Below are positions 1-7,351 of a DNA stretch of 41,672 nt, piece by piece. Positions within the stretch are counted from its first letter, which is position 1. Every line of letters starts with the position of its first letter. Source of the DNA: Nitrospiraceae bacterium (lineage in GTDB: Bacteria; Nitrospirota; Thermodesulfovibrionia; Thermodesulfovibrionales; UBA6898); contig CP070737.1 of NCBI GenBank assembly GCA_020347665.1, positions 1,643,261 through 1,684,932 on the forward strand, read 5' to 3'. The notes beneath the pieces were generated by a model, which saw only the letters and a list, made by a program, of their open reading frames with translations, was not told where the DNA came from and did no database searches. The position numbers and the translations under genes are program-made.

Positions 1-173
1 GAAAATCGTCACCAGAGTGTGACTATTAGAAACATGACAACGATATTTTGCAACAGAGAACCTTGAAAATGATTGCAAGAGAATCTGTACCGTACAGGCT
101 GATCATCAGAAAAAATGACCATTATTAATGCCTTATATGCTTCCTGTTGTGAATGACGGTCAATAAGAAGTTA

Positions 174-191
174 TTGGCATATTATTTGCGT
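174..191 (+). promoter_or_regulatory. candidate sigma-54 (-24/-12) promoter
   Basis: The sequence TTGGCATATTATTTGCGT has GG at 176-177 and GC at 188-189 separated by exactly ten bases, the hallmark spacing of RpoN promoters (TGGCAC-N5-TTGCA). Both the TGGCA and TTGC halves are close to consensus. Transcription would start near 200-202, just before the ATG at 208. No activator site was identified upstream. Confidence 0.5.
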
Positions 192-207
192 TAATAATAT
201 ATCAGTT

Positions 208-390
208 ATGGTTACTTTATCGAAAAAAGAGGTTTTGAAAGAACTCAAGAGCCTGGGAATAACATCCTTCTCAGAACTGAAATCATGTATGAGTGAATAC
301 GAGCAGTATATTCATTCATATGATGATCAAAAAACCTCTGATAATAAAGATAGTTTCGGAAAAAAATCGAGAGACATTCACCAGTCCTGA
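208..390 (+). CDS. small 60-aa hypothetical protein
   Basis: I do not recognise this ORF. It is 60 residues, hydrophilic and charged. The first 35 residues (VLKELKSLGITSFSELKSCM region) look like two short amphipathic helices, and the tail is rich in D, K and S. There is no signal peptide or membrane segment. No Shine-Dalgarno is visible before the ATG. It lies about 19 bases after the -12 GC of a sigma-54-like promoter, and its stop codon falls inside the loop of a terminator-like hairpin at 360-411. The three elements together look like one self-contained transcription unit. It might instead be an untranslated small RNA with a chance ORF. Confidence 0.35.
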   Translation: MVTLSKKEVLKELKSLGITSFSELKSCMSEYEQYIHSYDDQKTSDNKDSFGKKSRDIHQS

Positions 391-411
391 CCAGAGCACC
401 TCTCTTTTTTT
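360..411 (+). terminator. terminator-like inverted repeat with T-tract
   Basis: Seven A (360-366) and GAGAG (369-373) can pair with CTCTC (400-404) followed by seven T (405-411), with a two-base bulge and a 26-base loop. The U-run is good but the GC part of the stem is short, so termination is likely but not certain. It would end the transcript that starts at the sigma-54-like promoter near 176-189. Confidence 0.4.
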
Positions 412-721
412 CATGGTAGTTTCTAAAATATATCACCATACCGGAATCATAAAAAAACAAGTAACCAACTCCACATATATAGATCAAACGAAATTAAGGA
501 GAGACTGAAGAGTACACATGGGAATACGCAATCTTCAGAATTGACTTCACCTACAAGTCAAAGAAAGAGATGAAATAAAATATTGATGATTAACAGGTGA
601 AATAAAGAATAATACCATTCTTCAGCTGTTACTGTATCCTGTCGACTTTCTCTTTCATACTATAAATTGATATTTTGGCAAAAGTTAAACCTCATTTGTT
701 ATTCGTAAATAGTTGTTCTCC
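412..721. other. intergenic stretch with two adjacent stem-loops
   Basis: No convincing gene. Two simple stem-loops sit back to back: CTGAAGA (505-511) with TCTTCAG (532-538), and TTGACTT (541-547) with AAGTCAA (555-561). Neither is followed by a T-run. The remainder is AT-rich and shows nothing recognisable. It separates the possible 60-codon gene from the stop of the convergent sulfatase gene. Confidence 0.4.
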
Positions 722-2161
722 TTATTGCCTTTTAGGTGGAACATATGGATCAGGTGTTCCTAACATAATCGGTGGTTCTTTAGCTAACGACTCTTTAAAT
801 TCAACAATTCTTTTTGAAACCGGCGCCATAAACCACGCTTCAGCCACATCTACTTTGTCAAGCGGGTATAGTTCCTTCGGATCTTGAATCAAGTTAAACA
901 TCTGAGGCATATTAAGCTTTTCCGGTGCTTCAAACATGGAATCAAGACGAATAAAATGCATTTTGTAATTACGATACTTATATGCAAAAAGCTCGTCTCC
1001 ATTGAAAACAGGGAATCCTTCACGATTTGATTTCTTCTGTTTCCCTAAAAAGAAATCAATTTGATCTATTCCATCGATCATTCTGTCTTTGGGAATATCA
1101 TAACCTGCAATCGTTGATAAGCTTGGAAGCAAATCAGTAATATGTACGATCTCATTGCTAATAGTGCCAGCTGGAATTTTGCCAGGCCATTTGATCAGAA
1201 AAGATGTACGTAGTGACCCTTCGAGAGCGGTAAAATAGTTGCCTCTCCAGAATCCGGCTGTCCCGTGCGCTCCTTCGATCTGCTCAGGGCCGTTATCACT
1301 GGTCCATATAACAATCGTATCTTTTTCGATACCGAGTTGTTTGATTGTATCAATGATCTCGCCGGCGTGATGGTCAATTTCTACAATAACATCCGCATAA
1401 TTCCCATTCCCTGTTTTACCAGCAAAGTCAGGATGAGGAAGAACCGGAAGATGAGGTAATGTAAATGGAACAAAGGCAAAGAAAGGTTCGCCCTTTTTGG
1501 CTTTTCTTTTCATAAAATCAATAATCCGCTTTGTTATCTCAGTGTCAATGAACGGTCTTTCTTCCACGGTATAAGGTCGCAACGCCTTTAGCTTTCCACC
1601 TTCCTTCTTCTCATAAATTGAAGACATTTTTGTTTCCGAAGGATCATAGTGAACACTCGTAGGATAAAGCGTCTCATCTGTAGAATCTGGAATACCGAAC
1701 CATTCATCGAATCCCTGATCTGTCGGGAATCGACCGGGAGTATTGCCTAAATGCCATTTGCCAAACATACCTGTTGCATAACCAGCATCTTTAAACAATT
1801 CAGCCATTGTCACTTCCCATTGTGTCAAACCATAAAGCATACCCCAAACAACTTTGGTAGTTCCAGATCGAATAGGATGGCGACCGGTCATAAAGGCTGA
1901 GCGGCTTGGAGTGCATTGGGGTTCTACATTGAAATTAAGAAGCTTCATGCCTTCTTCTGCAAGGGTGTCCAGCCTCGGCGTACGAGCACCCCGTAGAATA
2001 CCGCCACCATATGTACCAATTTCACCCCAGCCGAGATTGTCAACCATCATGATAACGACATTGGGCTTACTCGCCGTAGCGGATTTTTCAGCTGCATGAC
2101 TTATATTAACAGCACAAATCGCAACTAATATGATCATTAAAACCTTCATGATGTTTTTCAT
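722..2161 (-). CDS. exported type I sulfatase (arylsulfatase family)
   Basis: This 479-aa enzyme of the alkaline-phosphatase superfamily should hydrolyse a sulfate ester in the periplasm. Visible family motifs are the N-terminal metal site VDNLGWGEIG (40-49), the maturation motif CTPSRS with the Cys at 83 that would become formylglycine, GKWHLG (134-139), and the second metal site DNGPE (289-293). The usual DD of the first site is DN here, a variant I believe occurs in part of the family. I start at the ATG at 2161 because GGAGGAG (2164-2170) precedes it and it opens directly into a signal peptide (hydrophobic residues about 5-22, then SHAA); an upstream ATG at 2272 lacks both. Cys-type sulfatases need a formylglycine-generating enzyme, and none is in the window. 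The gene stands alone, so its substrate cannot be inferred. Confidence 0.93.
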   Translation of the reverse strand: MKNIMKVLMIILVAICAVNISHAAEKSATASKPNVVIMMVDNLGWGEIGTYGGGILRGARTPRLDTLAEEGMKLLNFNVEPQCTPSRSAFMTGRHPIRSGTTKVVWGMLYGLTQWEVTMAELFKDAGYATGMFGKWHLGNTPGRFPTDQGFDEWFGIPDSTDETLYPTSVHYDPSETKMSSIYEKKEGGKLKALRPYTVEERPFIDTEITKRIIDFMKRKAKKGEPFFAFVPFTLPHLPVLPHPDFAGKTGNGNYADVIVEIDHHAGEIIDTIKQLGIEKDTIVIWTSDNGPEQIEGAHGTAGFWRGNYFTALEGSLRTSFLIKWPGKIPAGTISNEIVHITDLLPSLSTIAGYDIPKDRMIDGIDQIDFFLGKQKKSNREGFPVFNGDELFAYKYRNYKMHFIRLDSMFEAPEKLNMPQMFNLIQDPKELYPLDKVDVAEAWFMAPVSKRIVEFKESLAKEPPIMLGTPDPYVPPKRQ

Positions 2162-2685
2162 TTCTCCTCCCTTCTTAAGGTTAAAACTGAAATTCAAAAA
2201 TGTTTTAAGGCTGAATAGTAATAACATCTGAAGATACCTTGCCTGTATATGATTTAAATCAGGAATACACATACATTTATATCACAAAATTCCACAATTG
2301 CAAGAACTTTTTTGCTGTGTAAACATACATATCTTTAAGGCAGGCTTTTTTAATGATTTACGTTTGTTGTCCACTGTAGTTCGATGGGTTTCGATGATGA
2401 GGATAACAGGAAGGAAGTTATCTTCTCAGACTAGCGCTTTCATCTGGCAATCAGTAACCGTTGCAGATCAGTGAACCTGTTGCTTCGCAGGTGAAGGTGT
2501 TAAATCTTGATCGACCTATCGATGTCGCATATCTCGGGCATCAGAATCCTCACTTCGATATGTAATGCGCAAGCGCAAGGATATAAGTAATGTATTTAAT
2601 TCAAGAGGTACTCCTTGTCAACTTCTAAATCCTATTTGAAATTCGTAAGAGGCAAACAAAATAACAACTATAAAATGTATAACTA
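2162..2685. other. empty intergenic region
   Basis: Apart from the sulfatase ribosome binding site at 2164-2170, I see no gene, tRNA, terminator or repeat in about 500 bases. Short open stretches in several frames are broken by stops and match nothing I recognise. A degraded gene is possible but cannot be supported. Confidence 0.5.
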
Positions 2686-3177
2686 TTATTGCTTCTTTTC
2701 AAAGTAATGCTTCATCATTCGATGCAACATCCCGAGCCGTTCCGAGTATCGTTTTGCCTTAACCTTTTTGTCCCTAAAAACCCGATCAAATCCAGCTTTC
2801 CTGTCCCACTGATTGCGGGCCCAAGCCATGAAGCCAAAGTATCGAACTGCCCAATAAATCGGATATCGCTGCCACGACGGGACATCAAGAATACCCATGG
2901 CCTCAAACATGATGGTGTCGGCTTCTGTCCGTGATCTTCCCTGACTCCAGTACAGCCAGTCATGGATAACGGCGGCATTGCCATATTTTCCCCACCTCGG
3001 TAAAAAGAGCCAGAAACATCGTGGTATAGAGGCAAAATCGGTCATAAATCCGACCTCAACGTCTACAACATCTCCTGTGCCGAGATCACCAACCTCATAG
3101 CCGAATGGCTGAATTAACACCCATGTCTTTCCATCAGCTAGAGGCGAAACAATCAATGCATCTGTAAACCGGCTCAT
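2686..3177 (-). CDS. DUF1353 family protein (phage-type)
   Basis: This 163-residue protein has the DUF1353 core: TDFASIPRCFW (about residues 46-56), then LPRWGKYGNAAVIHDWLYW and a C-terminal helical part rich in Trp, Tyr and Arg. DUF1353 proteins are mostly encoded by tailed phages and prophages near tail or lysis genes; their biochemical role is not established. No other phage gene is near, so this is probably a domesticated or stranded gene. No clear Shine-Dalgarno precedes the ATG at 3177. The 164 bases upstream hold small inverted repeats (for example CTACCT/AGGTAG at 3234-3253) that may end the gene behind it. Confidence 0.8.
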   Translation of the reverse strand: MSRFTDALIVSPLADGKTWVLIQPFGYEVGDLGTGDVVDVEVGFMTDFASIPRCFWLFLPRWGKYGNAAVIHDWLYWSQGRSRTEADTIMFEAMGILDVPSWQRYPIYWAVRYFGFMAWARNQWDRKAGFDRVFRDKKVKAKRYSERLGMLHRMMKHYFEKKQ

Positions 3178-3341
3178 GTCAGTGTTCTTCAGGAATATTT
3201 AGATCAGTATGTCCCAGAAAAAGCTTCTGATTCTACCTCCCTCGAAAGGTAGTATGATCCCCACCAATATTGCCCTATTACACTCTGAAAAATGCTGTTT
3301 TGTCAATTACAGAGCAATCGATGGGGCTCAGTAAGATTGGA

Positions 3342-4358
3342 TTATAAATTCTCATCGATAAAGCGCTGGTAGTCCTGTGCGCTCACGATATGGGTCCCGT
3401 CGCAATTGAACTGCATGCGGATGGCATCCCGGGTCATGCTGATGGTGAAATTTCGAAGATAATAATGAGGAATGCTCCTGAGGACAGACAGGCGGGATAG
3501 TGTAGTGGCAATCTCTGCCCTGGTAATGGGCTCCCAGTGCTCATAATAACTCATGAACATCTTTTTAACAGGTTCGGGCAGACTGCCAAAGACAGGATCA
3601 GCCGCAACGGCTGCGTATAAACGCCTAAGCATCTGCGTTTTTTCGTCATAAGTAGTGAGCGGAAAATGACGGTCAATGTAAGCCTCGTCTGCCAGTTTGT
3701 TTGCCTGATGAATTTCTTCACTAAAGGGATCAAAAATCGACAGGGTACGGATTTCTCCACTGTTAAAGCCGATAAAGATCTGATAGACACACCGGTTCAG
3801 CAGTAAATCTTCAAGCCCTGGTTTCAGCTGTGGCAAGACCTTGTCTACAATGCTTTCATGCCGTTCGCGCGTAAATGTCGTTTCCCGCAATGATGGATCG
3901 CCCTTGATGCTTACGTGGAGATGCCTGCTGTTTATGCCCGTGCTGTCAAGCAGTTTTTCCTTGAAAATGAGTTCTTCGTTCCGCCGGGCAAGGATAGTGT
4001 TGATCTTTCTGGCGATTTCGCGATCAGTCTTCACCAGCTGAAGAAATACCTTTTTATCAACGCTCAGAAGCCTCGCTTCGGTAAGCGCAGTGACTGAAGC
4101 TGTCCTTTTGTTTTTATAAAAAACAGCCATTTCTCCAAAGTACTCACCCGGCCCAAGAGTGCATATTTCTTCCTGCTCGGTGAATTTCTGAATAGAGATA
4201 GAAACCTGTCCGGATTGGATAAAATATATATAATCAGCAGTATCTCCTTCAGAAAAAATGAGTTCGCCCGTTCCGTATGTTTTCTCTATCCCCAGAGTCG
4301 TTATGGTCTTGAGTTCGTCTTTTGACAATTGCTGAAATATGGATTCGGTTTCTGACAT
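3342..4358 (-). CDS. cyclic nucleotide-binding domain protein with unknown C-terminal domain
   Basis: Residues about 8-128 form a Crp/PKA-type cNMP-binding beta-roll. The phosphate-binding cassette is visible as PGEYFGEMAVF (70-80) followed by KRTASV with the conserved Arg-Thr-Ala at 85-87, so ligand binding is plausible. No helix-turn-helix follows, so it is not a Crp-type transcription factor. Instead residues about 140-338 form a soluble alpha/beta region with no family I recognise; it contains a weak match to response elements such as DPFSEEIHQANKLADEAY. There is no signal peptide or membrane segment. It is transcribed alone, with AAGGAGATGATG just before the ATG. Likely role: a cytoplasmic sensor whose output domain is uncharacterised. 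Confidence 0.82.
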   Translation of the reverse strand: MSETESIFQQLSKDELKTITTLGIEKTYGTGELIFSEGDTADYIYFIQSGQVSISIQKFTEQEEICTLGPGEYFGEMAVFYKNKRTASVTALTEARLLSVDKKVFLQLVKTDREIARKINTILARRNEELIFKEKLLDSTGINSRHLHVSIKGDPSLRETTFTRERHESIVDKVLPQLKPGLEDLLLNRCVYQIFIGFNSGEIRTLSIFDPFSEEIHQANKLADEAYIDRHFPLTTYDEKTQMLRRLYAAVAADPVFGSLPEPVKKMFMSYYEHWEPITRAEIATTLSRLSVLRSIPHYYLRNFTISMTRDAIRMQFNCDGTHIVSAQDYQRFIDENL

Positions 4359-4541
4359 TCGAACATCATCTCCTTTTCACAGGCTCTGTCAGCCTTCAGA
4401 ATCACACAATACCATTCAGAAGTCAACCGACTAATTATTTTTATTAATAAACATAGTGTCCACGAATTGACATATGGGATTCATTCGTGCAGGACGGTCA
4501 GTGAACTTTACCTTTATTCTTTTTTATGGTGAAATAAAATC

Positions 4542-4883
4542 ATGCATATAGACGATTACAGCTTCGGACGAATCGTTATCAACAGCACGGTCTATACGTC
4601 TGATGTCATTATCTATCCGGACAGAGTTGATGCATCATGGTGGCGAAAGGAAGGCCATAACCTGCAGGAAAGTGACCTGAAAGATATTCTGACCGCCAAA
4701 CCGGAGACGCTCATTATCGGGACAGGATATTCAGGAGTCATGCAGGTTCCCGAGAAAACAAGAAGACTGCTCGAATCAAAGAATATTACTGTTCACATCG
4801 AAAGGACAGGAACGGCAGTAGACATTTTTAATCGCCTGTCAAAAAAGAAAGCAGTGATCGCAGCATTCCATCTTACGTGTTGA
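4542..4883 (+). CDS. Mth938/DUF498-like domain protein
   Basis: A 113-aa protein that spans the whole Mth938-like (DUF498) fold. Recognisable pieces are the start IDDYSFGRIVINSTVYTSDV, the central ILTAKPETLIIGTGYSG and the end of the domain VHIERTGTAVDIFNRL. Members occur in all domains of life (AAMDC in animals, NDUFAF3-related) but the bacterial function is not known. The ATG at 4542 has only a weak Shine-Dalgarno. The gene is alone on the plus strand between two minus-strand genes, and its last nine residues extend beyond the usual domain end. Confidence 0.85.
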   Translation: MHIDDYSFGRIVINSTVYTSDVIIYPDRVDASWWRKEGHNLQESDLKDILTAKPETLIIGTGYSGVMQVPEKTRRLLESKNITVHIERTGTAVDIFNRLSKKKAVIAAFHLTC

Positions 4884-4910
4884 TAGAGGAAACGATGTGC
4901 CATGGAGCGG

Positions 4911-5804
4911 TTATTCGTTCCGGTAGTTATAGGTCTTCAGGTCAATACCGGCTTTTTCTGCTGAAACAAAGACCGGCTTATAATCATCAACGGTGGTTTC
5001 AATAAATTTTTGCGCACGGAATTTTTTCAGGACCTCTTTCCCTTCAGATGAAGAATCAAGATTCAGGAGCGACTGCTTCAATTTGTCGATAATTCCTCGA
5101 TCCAGCCCCTTTCTCACCAGCAGACCATTAGACGGCACCTTGGCAGATTCAGCCAGTATGACTATCTCCTGGTCAACCCGGGGATCCTGCTCTTTTACCC
5201 ATTCAAAAACCGTGTTTTTTGAAGCTCCTATATCCGCCTTGCCATCAAGGACAGCAACTAATGAGGCATCATGACTACCGGCAAAAAAGTATTCGCTAAA
5301 AAAAGTGCCAATATTATCAACCCCGTTTTCCTTGAGGTAAGCAAGGGGAAAGATATAGCCGGCAGTTGTTGCCTTTTCCACAAATGCCATTTTTTTGCCC
5401 TTCATATCTTTGACGCTTTTTATCCCTGACTCTTTTCTGGTATAGATATGAGCATGATACGTTGATGCCCCGTCCAGATTAACGGGTCGAGCGATCGGGA
5501 CAAGGCCGAGCTTCTGTATTGCCATAGCCCCCGTAAATGAACCGAAAAAAGCCCCATCCATTTTTTCATTCGTAAATCGCTCTATGATATTCCCATATCT
5601 GCTTAAAATGGTCAGTTTTACGGTCACACCTGTTTCCTTGCTCAGGAATTGTGCAAGTGGTCTGAACCTTTCCATCTGCTTGAAGACGTTCATCTCCGGA
5701 ATGAGGCCAATCAGTATTTTATCTTGCTGAGACTCGGCCAGTGCAGAAAAAGGCGATATAACGACAAGCACAATCACTAAAATCAAACCAGTTATGGGTT
5801 TCAC
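4911..5804 (-). CDS. PhnD-like periplasmic phosphate/phosphonate-type binding protein
   Basis: A 297-aa exported solute-binding protein of the PhnD family. Residues 1-23 are a signal peptide ending SALAES. The mature part starts with ILIGLIPEMNVFKQMERFRPLA, the usual beginning of the first lobe, and contains GAFFGSFTGA and the phosphate-type motif FFAGSHDASLVAVLDGKADIGA (split by the hinge). The start is a GTG at 5804 preceded by AAGGAGG, a strong ribosome site. No permease or ATPase gene is adjacent, so it is an orphan receptor. In this family such orphans may serve distant transporters or act as ligand-sensing partners of membrane sensors. The ligand cannot be told from the sequence. Confidence 0.88.
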   Translation of the reverse strand: MKPITGLILVIVLVVISPFSALAESQQDKILIGLIPEMNVFKQMERFRPLAQFLSKETGVTVKLTILSRYGNIIERFTNEKMDGAFFGSFTGAMAIQKLGLVPIARPVNLDGASTYHAHIYTRKESGIKSVKDMKGKKMAFVEKATTAGYIFPLAYLKENGVDNIGTFFSEYFFAGSHDASLVAVLDGKADIGASKNTVFEWVKEQDPRVDQEIVILAESAKVPSNGLLVRKGLDRGIIDKLKQSLLNLDSSSEGKEVLKKFRAQKFIETTVDDYKPVFVSAEKAGIDLKTYNYRNE

Positions 5805-5856
5805 TGAACCTCCTTTTTATTCATACATTTTAAAGCATTATATTTCATCGAGCCAG

Positions 5857-6174
5857 TCATCCTGTTTCCTCTTTAATCCATTGTATATAATTCTCAAACC
5901 CTTTTACAATTGGCAATCCTATGATCTCTGGAACACTGTAACTGTGCAGCTGCTGTACCCTGTGCATAAGGTCTTCGAACAATCTCTCCTGAGTCTTTAC
6001 GACCAAAAGCACTTCGCCTTCATCCTCAAGAGTACCTTGCCACCGGTACAGAGAACGGATATTCTTCACAATATTTACGCAGGCAGCAAGCCGCTCATCA
6101 ATAAGGGACTTTGCTATCTTTGCTGCCTCCTCTTCCTGAGGAGCTGTTATGAGGACAACGATACAGTCTGTCAT
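5857..6174 (-). CDS. cutA: CutA divalent-cation tolerance protein
   Basis: This 105-residue protein covers the whole CutA1 fold. Family signatures are VLITAPQEEEAAKIAKSLIDERLAACVN at 7-34 (read in two parts), the YRWQG turn near 43-47, and the ending SVPEIIGLPIVKGFENYIQWI. CutA forms very stable trimers with a ferredoxin-like fold and has been linked to copper tolerance and metal binding, though its real role is unclear. Its ATG overlaps the TGA of the upstream aminopeptidase gene by four bases (6171-6174), so the two are translationally coupled. Confidence 0.95.
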   Translation of the reverse strand: MTDCIVVLITAPQEEEAAKIAKSLIDERLAACVNIVKNIRSLYRWQGTLEDEGEVLLVVKTQERLFEDLMHRVQQLHSYSVPEIIGLPIVKGFENYIQWIKEETG

Positions 6175-7295
6175 ACTATCCTGCCTGTCTTCATTAAGAC
6201 ATGTTTGCTTTTGTCTTTCTGTATGAGCGTAACCGTCGGCTTGAAGAAAACATAGTCCTGATGAAACGGCGTCTTTACGTTTCCACCGAATGAGCTGTTA
6301 TCTCCAAACGCTATGTGTATGGTCCCCAAAATCTTTTCTGTCTCAAGAATATTATCCGGCCTTCTTGCCCGGCTGTTCGTTCCGATGCCAAGCTCGGCAA
6401 TATTACTGTTTTCTTTCCTCGCCTTCAATTTCTTCTTCAGTTCAGCAACGTATGCTTCCTTCCCAGCCACCGCTGTCACATATCCGTCCTGAACGTCCAG
6501 AGTGACCGGTGACCTGAGTTCCCTGGTCGGGGCCCACTCCAGAACAAGCCTGCCCTGGGCAGTACCCTCGACCGGCGCAAGATAGACTTCGCCGGCAGGC
6601 AGGTTTCCGAACGCACCTGGCGTTCGCAGTATTCCGGTATCCGCAATTGCTTTCCTCCCTTTGGTTGCGAACGAAATACTGGAACCATTACCAGTGTTTA
6701 TTTCTATTGCTACCGCCTTATTTACCCGGCGAGCGATGTCCCGTGTCATCTTGTCAAGCTGTTTCCAGTCAATATTCATAGGGCCTTCGAGCATACTGAG
6801 TTCAAAGAGCGGCATACTCGCATAACGGGTTTGGCATATCCGTGTTAACAGGTCCCTGAACCGTGTGTGGCTCGTTGAATAGTTCGATAGTGCAATAACC
6901 GCATGTGCCGCATCTTTTTTATATTTCCGTATTATGTTCTCCGCGGCGCCTAAATCCGAATCGCCGGCTCTCTTTTTCCGTATACGTTCGAATATTCCCT
7001 TTCTGGACAAAGCGGTAACAGCCCTCGTGCCGAATGCGCTTTCCCATATAAGCCGCGGAGGCTCTGCCCCGTGGTTGCCGGTTGCAGGAAATTCTCTGAC
7101 CATAATCTCTTTCGCGAACGGCTTGCCGATTTCAGACGCAAGCAGAACAATGCACCTCAGTCTGGACCGTCTTTCACGGTCTGTTGTATCAAGCTGCTCA
7201 GTGCGGTTCGGCCGATCGGAAAATATGAGCACGCGTTCGGATTTTTTTACATTGAGGTTAATGCGGAATATATTTCGTATGACTTCAGTGATCAT
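6171..7295 (-). CDS. M29-type aminopeptidase (AP-T/AmpS-like)
   Basis: A 374-aa protein that resembles family M29 metallo-aminopeptidases, cytoplasmic enzymes that remove N-terminal residues using a two-metal centre. The metal ligands are recognisable: E236 in NLPAGEVYLAP, E301 in IAELGIGTN, H327 in ILGTIHIAFGDN, and H345/D347 in FHQDYVF. The N-terminal third is poorly conserved and includes an Arg-rich section (about 39-48). No good Shine-Dalgarno precedes the ATG at 7295, so a slightly different start is possible. It lies 56 bases after purF on the same strand and overlaps cutA by four bases, which suggests a purF-peptidase-cutA transcript. Confidence 0.85.
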   Translation of the reverse strand: MITEVIRNIFRINLNVKKSERVLIFSDRPNRTEQLDTTDRERRSRLRCIVLLASEIGKPFAKEIMVREFPATGNHGAEPPRLIWESAFGTRAVTALSRKGIFERIRKKRAGDSDLGAAENIIRKYKKDAAHAVIALSNYSTSHTRFRDLLTRICQTRYASMPLFELSMLEGPMNIDWKQLDKMTRDIARRVNKAVAIEINTGNGSSISFATKGRKAIADTGILRTPGAFGNLPAGEVYLAPVEGTAQGRLVLEWAPTRELRSPVTLDVQDGYVTAVAGKEAYVAELKKKLKARKENSNIAELGIGTNSRARRPDNILETEKILGTIHIAFGDNSSFGGNVKTPFHQDYVFFKPTVTLIQKDKSKHVLMKTGRIV

Positions 7296-7351
7296 CGGAT
7301 CATTATTGAAATGTACATAGTGTTTCGATGCATTATAAGGCCGTCAGTGTG

